A DNA stretch of 21,207 bases from Penium margaritaceum (GCA_023375785.1 SZWC01004780.1:453-21659); one strand, 5' to 3'. Shown: positions 1 to 8,339, counted from the stretch's first letter. The notes: generated from the letters alone by a model not told the origin. Program-made: numbers and translations.

Positions 1-63
1 ACGACGACGACGACGAGTAGGAGGAGGAGGAGGAGGAGGAGGAGGAGGAGGAGGAGGAGGAGG
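1..63. repeat. Compound microsatellite (ACG)n then (AGG)n
   Basis: Five ACG units at 1-15 are followed, after a short break, by about fifteen AGG units at 19-63. The plus strand is purine-rich, so the tract could adopt unusual structures. Such triplet runs are common in plant 5' UTRs and promoters, and the surrounding GC-rich DNA agrees with that. The window starts inside the repeat, so its true left end is not visible. Confidence 0.95.
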
Positions 64-668
64 ACACTTGAGAGAGTGGGGTAGGTAGGGCACAGACAAA
101 GCAGGAACGAGCGGCAGCAAAGTAGCAGCAGCGGCAGTGGCAGTCGAGGCTGTCCGCAGAGGAGCTGCGACAAACAGCGATCAGAGCTCACCACTGAGCA
201 CTGAGGCCCGCAGAGCTGCGTTCGACTAGCAGCTCGAGCGCGAGGATCATTGCGGGGAATGGTGGAAAAAAAAAAGGTGGGAGACCGCAGGACGTGGAGG
301 CAGGCAGCCGGTAGGGGTGGGGTTGGGGAGGAGATAGTGGATGAAGTGGAGAGAATTTCGGCGAGAGAAGAGACACAGGGGTGACAGTCACCGAGGGTCT
401 GAAAAGAAACAAACCAGTGTGGTAGGGACAGAGGGAAAGGGCGCACGCCCACAGTCGCAGGCATAGAAGGGCGACACACATCGCGGCTCACTTGCTGCCG
501 AGCACAAGAAGGCAACCACGCAGCAGCAGGAGGAGAGTTTCCGAAGGACCATACCGTAACAACACCCTCTTACTCCCTTTCCGCCCTCCGCTCCTGCGGG
601 TGCAAACCACAGTCTCTTCCCACGCTCGCAATCCACTGCTGCACTCCAACTGGTTTTCTTCCGGTAGT
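64..668. other. GC-rich stretch without a supportable gene
   Basis: This stretch is GC- and purine-rich, with a poly-A run near 266-275 and G-runs near 312-330 that could form a quadruplex. Open frames of 80-100 codons exist on both strands, but they overlap each other, are rich in low-complexity Ser/Pro or Gly/Arg, and share no recognisable domain. It is most likely promoter or UTR sequence of a gene outside or at the edge of the window. That role is inferred from composition only. Confidence 0.5.
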
Positions 669-1268
669 TTAAAGCACCAAAATGAGCTCAGAAGCAATTT
701 GTGCCTTCCTCCCCCCCCACGCCCTTCCCCCGCCCCCCACTCCACACCTCTCCGCCTCCCTCCCGCCCAGGTTTTTTGGCCGTGAAACACTGACAGAGTC
801 GAGGTACGCCTTCAGACCACCCAGCAGCGCACTGATACTGGCTGCCGCTGCCACTGCTTCTGCCTCCACAGCTGCTACCGCTGCCACCGCACTCACTCCG
901 CGGCTGCTGCTGCTGCCCCCTTGGGTTCCGGGGGCGGCAGTGGCGGCACCGGCACCACTGGCACCGGCACTCCCTCTACCGCCCTCAGCCCAAAGCGTCC
1001 CATGTTCCCGATTTGAAACTGGATGCGGCGGCGGCGACTGCTGCTGCTGCTCTTGCTGTTGCTGCCGCTGCTGCTGCTGGTGCGGCTGCTGGGGTAGGTC
1101 GTCTTGACATAGATCAGGTCCACGCGAGCCATGCTGCCCATGCCGCTTGTGCGTGTGCTCTGCTTCTGCAGCCCGAGTCAGCGCCTCACCTCTGCCGCTA
1201 GCCTCCCATTCGTGGACGCCCTCCCCACCGGGTACTGCTCCACACTCCGCGCTGTGCGGTGCGTCCAT
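669..1268 (-). CDS. Possible low-complexity N-terminal exon (uncertain)
   Basis: An ATG-started frame of 199 codons runs leftwards. I do not recognise the product. Roughly residues 60-80 are glutamine-rich, encoded by the CAG/CTG tract at 1038-1093. Residues about 100-150 are Gly/Ala/Ser-rich with alanine runs, followed by a short non-repetitive stretch (LLGGLKAYLDSVSVSRP) and a Gly/Arg-rich tail. A second ATG frame starting at 1141 overlaps it out of phase, so composition alone keeps several frames open here. The poly-Q and poly-A runs would fit the disordered N terminus of a plant regulatory protein. They would equally fit non-coding triplet-repeat DNA of a 5' UTR. No splice-supported continuation is visible. 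Confidence 0.2.
   Translation of the reverse strand: MDAPHSAECGAVPGGEGVHEWEASGRGEALTRAAEAEHTHKRHGQHGSRGPDLCQDDLPQQPHQQQQRQQQQEQQQQSPPPHPVSNREHGTLWAEGGRGSAGASGAGAATAAPGTQGGSSSSRGVSAVAAVAAVEAEAVAAAASISALLGGLKAYLDSVSVSRPKNLGGREAERCGVGGGGRAWGGRKAQIASELILVL
1038..1093. repeat. CTG/CAG-rich imperfect triplet tract
   Basis: CTG units interrupted by CTT, GTT, CCG and GTG units span about 56 bp. The minus strand reads CAG/CAA, which would encode glutamines in the 669-1268 frame. A GCGGCGGCG block lies just left of it. Confidence 0.8.
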
Positions 1269-1549
1269 TGGAAATTTGCAGATACATCGCTGTCCTTACC
1301 AGTAAGCGGAAACAAATGCGATGGCTGCGATAGGAAAAAAGGCGTATGGATCAAGCTAAACGACACAGCCATTGGGCAAGTGCTTTTTGGGTGAGGCTGG
1401 TTCCGTGGTTCGGTTGAACATTTTCAACTCGCGCCTGGTTAGTTGGTTTGGATGGTTGGAACATCGATTTTCACATGTGCTGAGGCCTTTTTTCCGTTTC
1501 GAACCTGCGAATCTGTAAAATTTCTTTTATTTTTATGCATGTGTTTGAG

Positions 1550-1736
1550 ACATCACTATGGCCGCTGTTACACCGCCACGAAGTCAACTTAAAAAACGTG
1601 GCGGGAAAGACCTAAATGGAATCGGATGGTTAATGTCGCCCTCCTGAGGGCCACTGCGGTCGATTGGACGATGCATGGCCGTTAGATATATATTTTGTCG
1701 TTCCCGCCACTTTTTTAGTTGAGTTCGTAGTGATGT
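1550..1736. mobile_element. Candidate MITE with CACTA-like inverted ends
   Basis: The left end (1550-1611) and right end (1697-1736) are inverted copies. Both begin ACATCACTA and end in a shared GTGGCGGGAA core followed by GAC-like sequence. The left arm carries an extra block of about 20 bp directly after ACATCACTA, and small indels separate the rest. The element is about 187 bp with no coding capacity. TIRs starting CACTA are typical of the CACTA/EnSpm superfamily. However, the flanking bases are themselves palindromic (CAT/ATG), so no 3-bp target duplication can be read with confidence. Confidence 0.45.
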
Positions 1737-1827
1737 GACAGCGCCCTATGACACATGCTTAAGCACTTGTATTGAAGTGGCCAGTACACATCCTATTTGT
1801 CGTCGGATCAGCTCCATCGCGACGAGA

Positions 1828-1848
1828 AAGTTCTCGCGACGAGAACTT
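1828..1848. repeat. Short perfect palindrome
   Basis: AAGTTCTCG and its complement CGAGAACTT are separated by CGA. The 9-bp arms are perfect and the GAGAA core is repeated just upstream. It lies inside the candidate element at 1389-2180 and may be a subterminal structural motif. No function can be read from it. Confidence 0.7.
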
Positions 1849-2135
1849 GGTTCGAGTCACGACGTCCGGATGGAGAGTGATGCTGTCCGCGTAGGAGAAA
1901 GCAAGATCCAGCGGACTAAACAGGATCTAATGATAGGCAGACCAACATCTTTTGTCACCGTCGCTTGCCCCAAAAGCAAACGTGAAGTCTGCCAAAAACA
2001 AAAGACGCGTCGAACTTCGCCTGGTACCTCTGCTAAAAGTAAAAACAATTCGACAATCGCGCGCATAAACTCCGCAGTCACTCAACTCAACCAACAGGTT
2101 GAGGGAAGTTACGTGGCAACGTCCAGTTTGGTTGG

Positions 2136-2158
2136 AATCGATGGTTCAACCATCGATT
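2136..2158. repeat. 23-bp perfect palindrome near a TIR
   Basis: AATCGATGGTT and AACCATCGATT flank a single C, giving 11-bp arms. The palindrome ends 8 bp before the inverted end at 2167-2180. Subterminal palindromes are common in cut-and-paste elements, where they can serve as transposase contact sites. That role is an inference here. Confidence 0.75.
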
Positions 2159-2285
2159 TCAACTGCAACCAGCCTCACCCTTAAGGGACTGGCTACATTT
2201 TACAGTTGCCGGACGACCAAGAGTGACTGATTTGTAATGGCGGTTAATTACACTCCATGTTGGCCGCGGAGCCGACCTAAACGTG

Positions 2286-2881
2286 GGCCGCGCCTGGAAA
2301 CTCTCCACTAAGCTCATCGAATAAGGAAAAATCGAAAAATTCGGACAGCCTAACTGAGTGCACGAATGTGGACAACCTACTTGTATGAACGACTCGATAC
2401 CCTATGTTCGAACATCACGTATCCGGACAGCTTCTCAACTTGACGCACAAGGATCGACGGATAGAGTCCCTCGGATCTAGCACACCCCGTAGTTCGGATC
2501 GCAAGTTGGACGCCCGTCCATCGATCGTATCGAATTTGGATCGTACTTCGGACAGACGTATGGAAGGTGTGTCCGAAGTACGGTCAGAATTGAAGACGAT
2601 CAAGGCACAGGGGTCCGCTTTGCGATCCGAACCGTCGGTGTTATTCAATGCACGAATATAACGAACAAGAAAAACTTGTTTCTACGCACTTTTTTCAATC
2701 TGACCGATATTGACCGCCGATCCTCGTGGCCCAAGTTCAGAAGCTATCCGGATCCATGAACGCAGGGCATCGAGTCTTTCATACAAGTAGGTTGTCCACA
2801 TTCGTGCACTCAGTTAGACTGTCCGAATTTTTCGATTTTTCCTTATTCGATGAGCTTAGTGGAGAGTTTCCAGCCGTGGCC
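2286..2881. mobile_element. Large foldback (palindromic) element
   Basis: Almost the whole 596-bp segment is an imperfect inverted repeat. The outer arms (2286-2410 and 2758-2881) match with only a handful of mismatches over about 115-120 bp, including an uninterrupted identical run of about 50 bp starting at GGAAACTCTCCACTAAG. Homology continues to about 2461 and from about 2716. An inner pair (2492-2556 and 2571-2634) is also inverted, around a loop of about 14 bp. The right half carries some 45 extra bases (about 2640-2715), including the small palindrome ACAAGAAAAACTTGT. GTG precedes the left GGCC end and follows the right one, a possible but unproven 3-bp target duplication. It encodes no transposase. 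A transcript across it would fold into a long hairpin. Confidence 0.8.
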
Positions 2882-3332
2882 GTGATTGTTGGGAACGATT
2901 TGATCGTCCGGAGGTGCGTTTCCACAACATCTGAGGCCGTCCTTGTAAATTGTGCACGAGGGTGAAGCATGTGTCGAGGACAGATTACTTCAATGTTTGG
3001 TAGGGACCTGTTTTGCATGCGTTATGTGGGGCGCTTCGGTCGACGTACAATGTCCGGCAACTCATCCTGGTTCGGCAAAATTAGGACCCATTCGGATTCA
3101 GTCGCATATCGACCCGCTATCCTGTAGCTGATCACGCAACTTCAGCTGAAGACGGAATACGGTCGACCACCCTCAGGAAACCAAACGGACGTACTTTCTC
3201 CGCAGTCGCGCTCGCATGATAATGCATTGGACTCAACGGAGTGCAGATTTGGAGGACAGTTCGGCCGGTGCGGAGGTTTCCAAACTACCCTTTTGCTAAA
3301 AAAACAAGCAAAAAAGGGAGAGCGGGAGTGTT
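2882..3332. other. Intergenic, no gene seen
   Basis: This is mixed-composition DNA between the foldback element and the G-rich tract. Open frames are short, overlapping and without recognisable domains. A small TTCAGCTGAA palindrome occurs near 3141-3150. I see no promoter or gene that can be supported. Confidence 0.5.
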
Positions 3333-3366
3333 GGGAGGGAGAAGGGGAGGGGAGGGGTGAAGGGGG
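3333..3366 (+). repeat. G-rich tract with quadruplex potential
   Basis: Six runs of three to five G occur within 34 bases: 3333-3335, 3337-3339, 3344-3347, 3349-3352, 3354-3357 and 3362-3366, with loops of one to four bases. This satisfies the usual G3+N1-7 pattern for an intramolecular G-quadruplex. Two more GGG runs lie just upstream (3316-3318 and 3324-3326). Confidence 0.8.
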
Positions 3367-3899
3367 CAACCGTTTCTTCATAAACGTGAAAAGGGATAAT
3401 GTTGAAACAAACAAAACTTTGATAGAACATGATCACTGGTAATTCTTCCGGATCTTCGCCAGGCCTGTGTCGTAAGCTACAGTCACTGCCATCTCCGCGA
3501 CAGATTTCACCCATGTTCGCCGGAATGGTTTTATCCTTCAGCACCAAAAACCTACCCTATCAAAGAGGATTTTCCACTTGTGACCCGAACTTCACTAGAG
3601 GAACACTTGCATTGCACAAACAATACAGGTGCTTCAAGTAGTGATAAATGCAGACATAAGCCTAGAAACGTTTTTACATGATTTGTGTGCTTACTCTTTT
3701 TTATTCGAATAATCTGAAATATGAAAACAAAATTTATCTACATGTTGAATTTCCTACACGAAAATAACATTTCCAAAGATTCTAGAACATCCAATGAAAA
3801 TTGGATGCATCACCAACTCCATCTGAGAGGAAATGATTTTTATTCCCAAACGAAAAATTCCCCTACAATCATTCTCTGTAAACTTATTTCCTTCCATTT
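3367..3899. other. Intergenic, becoming AT-rich; no gene seen
   Basis: Composition shifts to AT-rich from about 3640, and frames are repeatedly broken. A plus-strand open frame starts at 3721, but it lies opposite the zinc-knuckle relic and looks like its shadow. Confidence 0.45.
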
Positions 3900-4091
3900 C
3901 TATGCCACCACGGATCGACCTAGGCCATTTAACACTGTTCGGCTTAAGGCATTTTTGCCACTACTCGGACATCCAATGTTTCGATTGCAAAGGTTCCCAC
4001 ACGTAGAACAGCTTCTGTAAACAACTTCGAAAATTCCATCACTATACAAATTCATAATTATTGACTCCTTGGTGATGCTAGACACAAACAA
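3900..4091 (-). pseudogene. Retroelement CCHC zinc-knuckle relic
   Basis: The minus-strand translation contains CSTCGNLCNRNIGCP (cysteine-to-cysteine motif 3969-4010). The spacing Cys-X2-Cys-X4-X-X4-Cys is exactly that of a CCHC zinc knuckle. The usual Gly-His before the last X4-Cys reads Cys-Asn, so one ligand is lost. Just upstream is FEVVYRS, resembling the short strand that precedes the knuckle in plant DUF4283/zf-CCHC_4 retroelement proteins. Stops and frame changes lie on both sides. It is probably a fragment of a Gag-like or LINE ORF1-like protein. The spacing match could arise by chance, so confidence is modest. Confidence 0.35.
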
Positions 4092-4875
4092 AAATGTACA
4101 AACATATCTTTAACTTCCTAGATTTTATATGGATTTCTTCAAGCAACCACTCACATCGCAACAAAATCTACACATTTCTTGAATCAAGTGTGAGAACAAT
4201 ACATGCATCATTCGTCTTCCCCGTATCGTGTATAAATTCTCAAGGACTCAAAAAAATATTTTCTAATTATGGTAATATCACATGTAAGTTCTCCAATTGT
4301 TTCAATTTCAAACATATTCTTCTACTCAAAAACAATCGAGTGAACCACCCATATTCTTCTGAACATAACACTTGACAACAGAGTGCACAAGAATTTCAAG
4401 GGAAATCAATGCATCACTTATAAGACAACAACATCACAATTATCTACATCCCATCTCCACAACTCAAACACTCTCAAAGGTTCAAACAAAAAAAACGAAC
4501 CAAGGGATCACACCCCAAAATGAGGAACAAGAATGAACAAACAATTCACCATTTTAAAACAACCAATTCGACAAAAAAACCCTTCTAGTCAATGGCTTAA
4601 CGCCAACAACCCCAATGAGCAATCACGATACGACCCCACCATGCTTGACAAACCCCTTTGCCTCCGCTATTACCGGTAAGAATGTAGCATGGAACAAGAG
4701 GTGACACAAGCCAAAGGTTTCACAAGAAGTAGGATCTACATTTCATTCTATTGAAACTAGAGATTCTAATCCCCATGTGCATCACAAATCAACCATGAGA
4801 ATGGAGGAGCTTTAGAATATGCATGCTACTAAAGTGAGTAGTACTTAGCTTGCTTATTGGTTTCAGGACGAAGCC
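4092..4875. other. AT-rich intergenic stretch, no gene seen
   Basis: Both strands have frequent stops. A minus-strand stretch of about 35 codons near 4206-4310 is open and continuous with the direction of the zinc-knuckle relic, but I cannot assign it. There is no structural RNA or clear inverted repeat. Confidence 0.4.
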
Positions 4876-5322
4876 CTTTTCATATCTCAACTAAAATATT
4901 AAAAATCTCACCAGGTTATTCTTAAATAATTACATCAAATGAATTTGGATATTCTTGATGATGGTACAGAGCATTACATGAAAGGGTACATTATTGATAA
5001 CTTTATTTCCAAAAAAACTTGATATTCCCTAAACATAGAATGTAGTCATCATTGAAATAAAGTAAGAAATTTTTGCACATCAATCCACCTCCATGAGAAT
5101 AGAGTAACATCCCTCTGAAGTGGAAGGAATGCTTGCCAAGAGGCCCACTCTGATGTAAACTTATGGCTCCTATAGATAATGGAGAAGTTTGTTAATCCCC
5201 CGTGGCATAATACAATGAGAATTTTCTCATCAAGAAGAGTCGCGTCATTTTCAAGTTACGAAAACCTTTATCTACATGCGTTTTGACTAGTAACATTGGC
5301 AAACATCTTTTAACATGTGCTA
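4876..5322 (-). pseudogene. Ty3/gypsy-type integrase relic
   Basis: The minus strand around 5160-4980 reads IPSTSEGCYSILMEVD, a stop, then AKISYFISMMTTF. This follows the conserved integrase core pattern (LPxTxxGxDSIxVVVDRxxKxxHFIPxxxT). Upstream is MLKDVCQCY followed by SKRM, resembling the C-x-x-C end of the H2C2 zinc finger, and LLHYL followed by EP, resembling the GLLxPLPIP linker. Downstream LFKNNLVRFLIF matches the FWxxLFKxLGxxLxFS segment. The catalytic Asp of the SMDFI motif is replaced (RVGLL). The SDRD motif is degenerate, and at least five stops interrupt the frame. No LTRs belonging to it were found. Confidence 0.45.
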
Positions 5323-5552
5323 CTTCTCAATGTATCCTTCCTAAATAATGTTGTGGTGCTCACAACAGAACAAAATTTGTTTTAGTACAACAACAACAAC
5401 ACAAGTGAATCACCATCATAAAGATAAGTCATTGAATCGTAGTTTTGCCTTCTTGTACCTCCCAAACTCCTTGTAATTCTTCACGAACAACCTTTAGGTA
5501 AAGGGGCTTATTCTAATAAGAAAATTGGTCATGTAAACCATTATGTTGGTAG

Positions 5553-6011
5553 TCAAAAAAGGGCATCTAGTAGGTTTATGTCTCTAGATAAGTACTTGAT
5601 GTAATAATAAATGTCGAATTTGAATCCATCAAGATTGTCGAAGGCTTTGGAATGGCAAATTCTTGAGATATTCAAGTACAAGGTGGTCGTTAAGAATGAA
5701 ACATCATTTGAATTCCAAACACAAATACCAAGATTCAATGCATGCACCTTGACCAAAATTAACTTCTTTTGAACCGCATACTATTATTATTGAATGTGTG
5801 CCTTTCACCCTCATTGTCTTTCAAAAGAAGGTCTCCAACCTCTCAATAGCATGTGTACGTGGCCAAAGTATAGTCCACCATTGAATTTACATATCATGCA
5901 TGTACGAACAAGGTCAAAGGATATCTTAAAATGTTCAACATTTCTTCGTTTTTTTATCCCTAACTCCACATAGAATATGTACGAGTAAGACAAAAGATAT
6001 GCATTTACCAT
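5553..6011 (-). pseudogene. Weak DUF4283-like retroelement fragment
   Basis: Two open segments in the same minus frame (6011-5811 and 5756-5553) are separated by a cluster of stops. The first ends GLYFGHVHMLLRGWRPSF, which resembles the GPWxxxxxxLxLxxWxPxF pattern of DUF4283. The second contains VKVHALNLGICVWN and later KAFDNLDGFKF, resembling the WVRxxxLPLxxW and following segment of the same domain. The match is by pattern only and every hallmark Trp/Pro is partly degraded. It may instead be unrelated AT-rich DNA. Confidence 0.22.
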
Positions 6012-6190
6012 TGAGAATTGTCCATTACAACTGAATGATCAGATTTTTTAAACCGTGAAAAGGACTCTAGTTCTTACTATTTCTAAACTGTTTGCCTTAC
6101 ATATTTGGTTGGAATGCATTTTTTCTCTCATGAAAAGGGATAACCATTCCTCATCGCGATATACTTCTAAATAAATGCATCCGATACCTT

Positions 6191-6195
6191 CCTTT
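6191..6195 (+). repeat. Target site duplication, left copy (CCTTT)
   Basis: CCTTT directly abuts the left end of the copia element and is repeated exactly at 15672-15676. A 5-bp duplication is the standard product of Ty1/copia integration. It fixes both element ends to the base. Confidence 0.93.
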
Positions 6196-6731
6196 TCTTA
6201 GAGTTTGCACAGCGAAAGAGAAGGTGCAGTAAGGTCTAGGTTCCTTGCTGCTTGTAAATAGATCTTGGTGCTCAGCAAGAAGGCATATACTATCTTTGGA
6301 ACTGTGAATGGAAAAACACAGCTAAGAAATGAATCTCTTTGATTATTAGTGTAGTGTATAGAGTACAAGTAGTGGCAACCTAGCCAGAGCTATGTACACA
6401 GCTCTCATCTACCTAACATCCACAAAGGACAGTCTATTGCTAGGCCGTCAAGGCCTTCCACACAAGACTCTCGGCTCAGCCACCGTCTTCAAGGTACTCT
6501 AGCCTCCAGGTAGTCAGGCGTTCCTCCACCCAGGCTTGCACGAACATAAAATTCTAACAAGGGTCTTCAGAGCAAACTCTAGCAGAGTCTTGGCTTGGGA
6601 GCTCCAATAGCCGAGGTGATGATGATGAATGAGAAGTTAGAAGTCTGAATCTCTGAGGTAAGGAGGTTGCTATGTCAGAGTGACCACAGATGATCAAAGG
6701 GTTGTTGTTCAGGTGTGACTGGGTCGTTCCC

Positions 6732-6745
6732 TTTATATACACGTG
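6732..6745 (-). promoter_or_regulatory. LTR promoter: G-box abutting TATA box
   Basis: On the minus strand CACGTG (6740-6745) runs straight into TATATAAA (6732-6739). The TATA box lies about 700 bp into the LTR, which would place the U3/R boundary near 6700-6710. CACGTG is the core plant G-box, bound by bZIP and bHLH factors. Start-site placement is inferred from the usual distance of about 30 bp. Confidence 0.7.
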
Positions 6746-6825
6746 GCCTTGGCAAGTTGACCGCCCTTGAGGAGAAGCTTCCTCTTGTGTGGTGGCAATA
6801 GTCACCTCATATATGTTGCAGATGT

Positions 6826-6850
6826 GAAGCTTCCTTGCCACGGAAGCTTC
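6826..6850. promoter_or_regulatory. LTR hairpin motif A, 3' LTR copy
   Basis: GAAGCTTCC, a 7-base spacer (TTGCCAC), then GGAAGCTTC. The arms are perfect 9-bp inverted repeats and each holds the AAGCTT palindrome. It sits about 90-110 bp upstream of the TATA box in element orientation. The matching site in the other LTR has one arm changed. Confidence 0.6.
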
Positions 6851-6893
6851 TTGTCGCTCTGCGTTGTTACTAGGCCCTTAACTTAACCCTGGA

Positions 6894-6918
6894 GAAGCTC
6901 CCTTGCCGAGGAAGCTTC
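6894..6918. promoter_or_regulatory. LTR hairpin motif B, 3' LTR copy
   Basis: GAAGCTCCC-TTGCCGA-GGAAGCTTC has the same layout and spacer length as motif A 68 bp away, with one base change in the left arm. Paired repeats upstream of a TATA box are typical of inducible copia LTR enhancers. The function here is inferred. Confidence 0.55.
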
Positions 6919-7442
6919 ATCTAGCTTGATGGAGAAATTTCTTGGCGAAGTGGCTTCCACCGCAACATTTCATCCTCCATCGTTGATTCTACTACATGTG
7001 ACCGTAGATCGAAATTTGCAACAGAGCTCTCCTCGTAGGCTAGTGATGTGGCAGTTGTAGGTCTACTACATGTTGGTGACGATGTAGTAGCTTGCCGTCT
7101 CCAACCTTGGAGGCTTACATGGTAGTCAGGTTGGGACGCTCGTAGTTGATGTGCTTGTGAAGTAGTGTGTAGTGTGCAGCTCCAAATCCTCGTAAGAGGT
7201 AGTAGATGGCATGTGCTACCTCGTGTGCATGCCAACACACTATTTATTGTCCAGTCCTTTTACACCCCACGGAACTGGATACCAAAAAAGGTATGGTAAA
7301 AAAAACTGAGGAAGATTCACAGCGAAAAACGAACACTGTAAAACATTGTAAGATCTATAACTCCATGTACGGTTCTCCAATTGTAGTAAAGTTGCTACAG
7401 TAGCGGAGACGTAGTCCAGCCATGTAATTGCCCACTCTAACA

Positions 7443-7448
7443 CTCCCC
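7443..7448 (-). other. Polypurine tract (plus-strand primer site)
   Basis: The minus strand reads GACGGGGAG directly before the 3' LTR start TGTTAGAG. The purine run GGGGAG is short but in the exact position needed for second-strand DNA priming. Confidence 0.7.
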
Positions 7449-8339
7449 GTCAATTGGTGCGCTGGTGGCACGATTGCGATTCACTGCTGTGGACCTCCAA
7501 AAGCTTCCTCGAGAGGCCTCCAAAAATCTTTGTCGGGAAATAGGAGCCGAGTCGTGTTCTTGATAAGAGGTAGGTGAGGAAAGAAGTCGATGTCGGCTTG
7601 AGGATCAAGGAGAAAACAATTCTCCTTCATTTCAAGGATGTCTGCTACGAGGACTTGAAGGAGACTTTCTTAAGGCTCTTCCATACTTGCGTGTGGGAAG
7701 TTGAGAGAAAAAGAAACAATTTGGTCGAGTTCGAGCCACTCTAGAAAATTCTACGTTGCCTATAGAAGAAGCAATTCGTACGAGGGATGTTACCCATTAC
7801 GCTCAGCATAGGCCTTGAATTCTTTTCTCTCATCTCCAACATAGTCCAGTGCATGCTAAGGAAGCACGACCTATCCTAGGCTAAAAAAACATTATGGCCC
7901 TTCTCATGTGCTAGTAGTCGTTGGAGTAGTAGAAAGGGCGCCAAAAGGGTCGTGAGGAGGCAGTTCCTCACTTTGTGTCACGTAGTTGTAATTTCCTCTT
8001 GTGAGAGCCGGTGAGCAGTGGCTTGTCTTTTCATAAACCCATTTTTGTCTTGTCATTTTGCCAGTGGACGGCTTAGTCGTGAAGTTAGAGAGCTTCATGT
8101 CCGTCCGTTTGGCTACTGGCGGAAGGAGTAGCGCGATTAGGGGCGTATTCTCAGAAAACATTAGTGAGGGGGATCCGTTCTGCAAACTTCTGCGTGAGTG
8201 GCGGCTACAGGATTTCACTTCTGAAGCAAACTATGACGATTATTCCAACAAGCAAGTTGCGCAATCTGTGCTACTCGCTACTTGCTGCTCGCAGCTCTGA
8301 AGGTGCCCTCTCTTGCACCCCCTTTTGCTCGCAAGTTTA
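7449..8339 (-). other. Element tail between pol and 3' LTR, non-coding
   Basis: This is the distal half of the 1.7-kb stretch between the end of pol and the polypurine tract. The longest minus frame (7904-8218, about 100 codons) and a plus frame (8058-8300) overlap each other and show no recognisable domain. Frames nearer the LTR are broken by stops. I see no transmembrane or coiled-coil pattern that would suggest an envelope-like protein. Confidence 0.5.

Larger units (their letters stand above)
1389..2180. mobile_element. Candidate TIR DNA element (non-autonomous)
   Basis: A perfect 14-bp inverted repeat, GGGTGAGGCTGGTT, stands at 1389-1402 and, as its complement, at 2167-2180. The two ends also share GGTTGAAC and AACC-type subterminal motifs, and a 23-bp palindrome lies just inside the right end. 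No transposase is recognisable in the 792-bp interior. Flanks are TTT on the left and TTA on the right, so a clean target duplication is not shown. The plus-strand open frame at 1735-2184 starts with GTG and has no recognised domain. The superfamily is not assignable from this alone, and the smaller element at 1550-1736 may be nested inside. Confidence 0.4.
6196..7442 (-). repeat. 3' LTR of the copia element
   Basis: This 1247-bp direct repeat matches the other LTR. In element orientation it begins TGTTAGAG (7442 leftwards) and ends CTCTAAGA, a one-base change from the expected CTCTAACA. It is 29 bp longer than the 5' LTR, largely through an indel near 6395-6440. It carries a good TATA box with an adjoining G-box and two hairpin motifs. 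Minus-strand open frames inside it are LTR sequence, not genes. Confidence 0.95.

Noticed and set aside
682..1107. Plus-strand Ala/Pro/Cys-rich frame over the triplet tract
   Set aside because: Low-complexity shadow of the CTG/GCC-rich DNA; no domain.
1735..2184. Plus-strand open frame of 149 codons
   Set aside because: It starts with GTG, spans the inside of candidate inverted-repeat elements, runs through the right inverted end, and has no recognisable domain. Likely chance.
2404..2661. Overlapping open frames on both strands with similar proteins
   Set aside because: The similarity of the two products is a direct result of the palindrome. Neither shows a domain or a credible start.
5553..6195. 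Possible reverse transcriptase upstream of the gypsy integrase relic
   Set aside because: I looked for RT and RNase H motifs on the minus strand and found none. Only a weak DUF4283-like pattern was visible.
7449..8339. Envelope-like ORF between pol and the 3' LTR
   Set aside because: No signal peptide, transmembrane segment or coiled coil is visible, and frames are short and overlapping.
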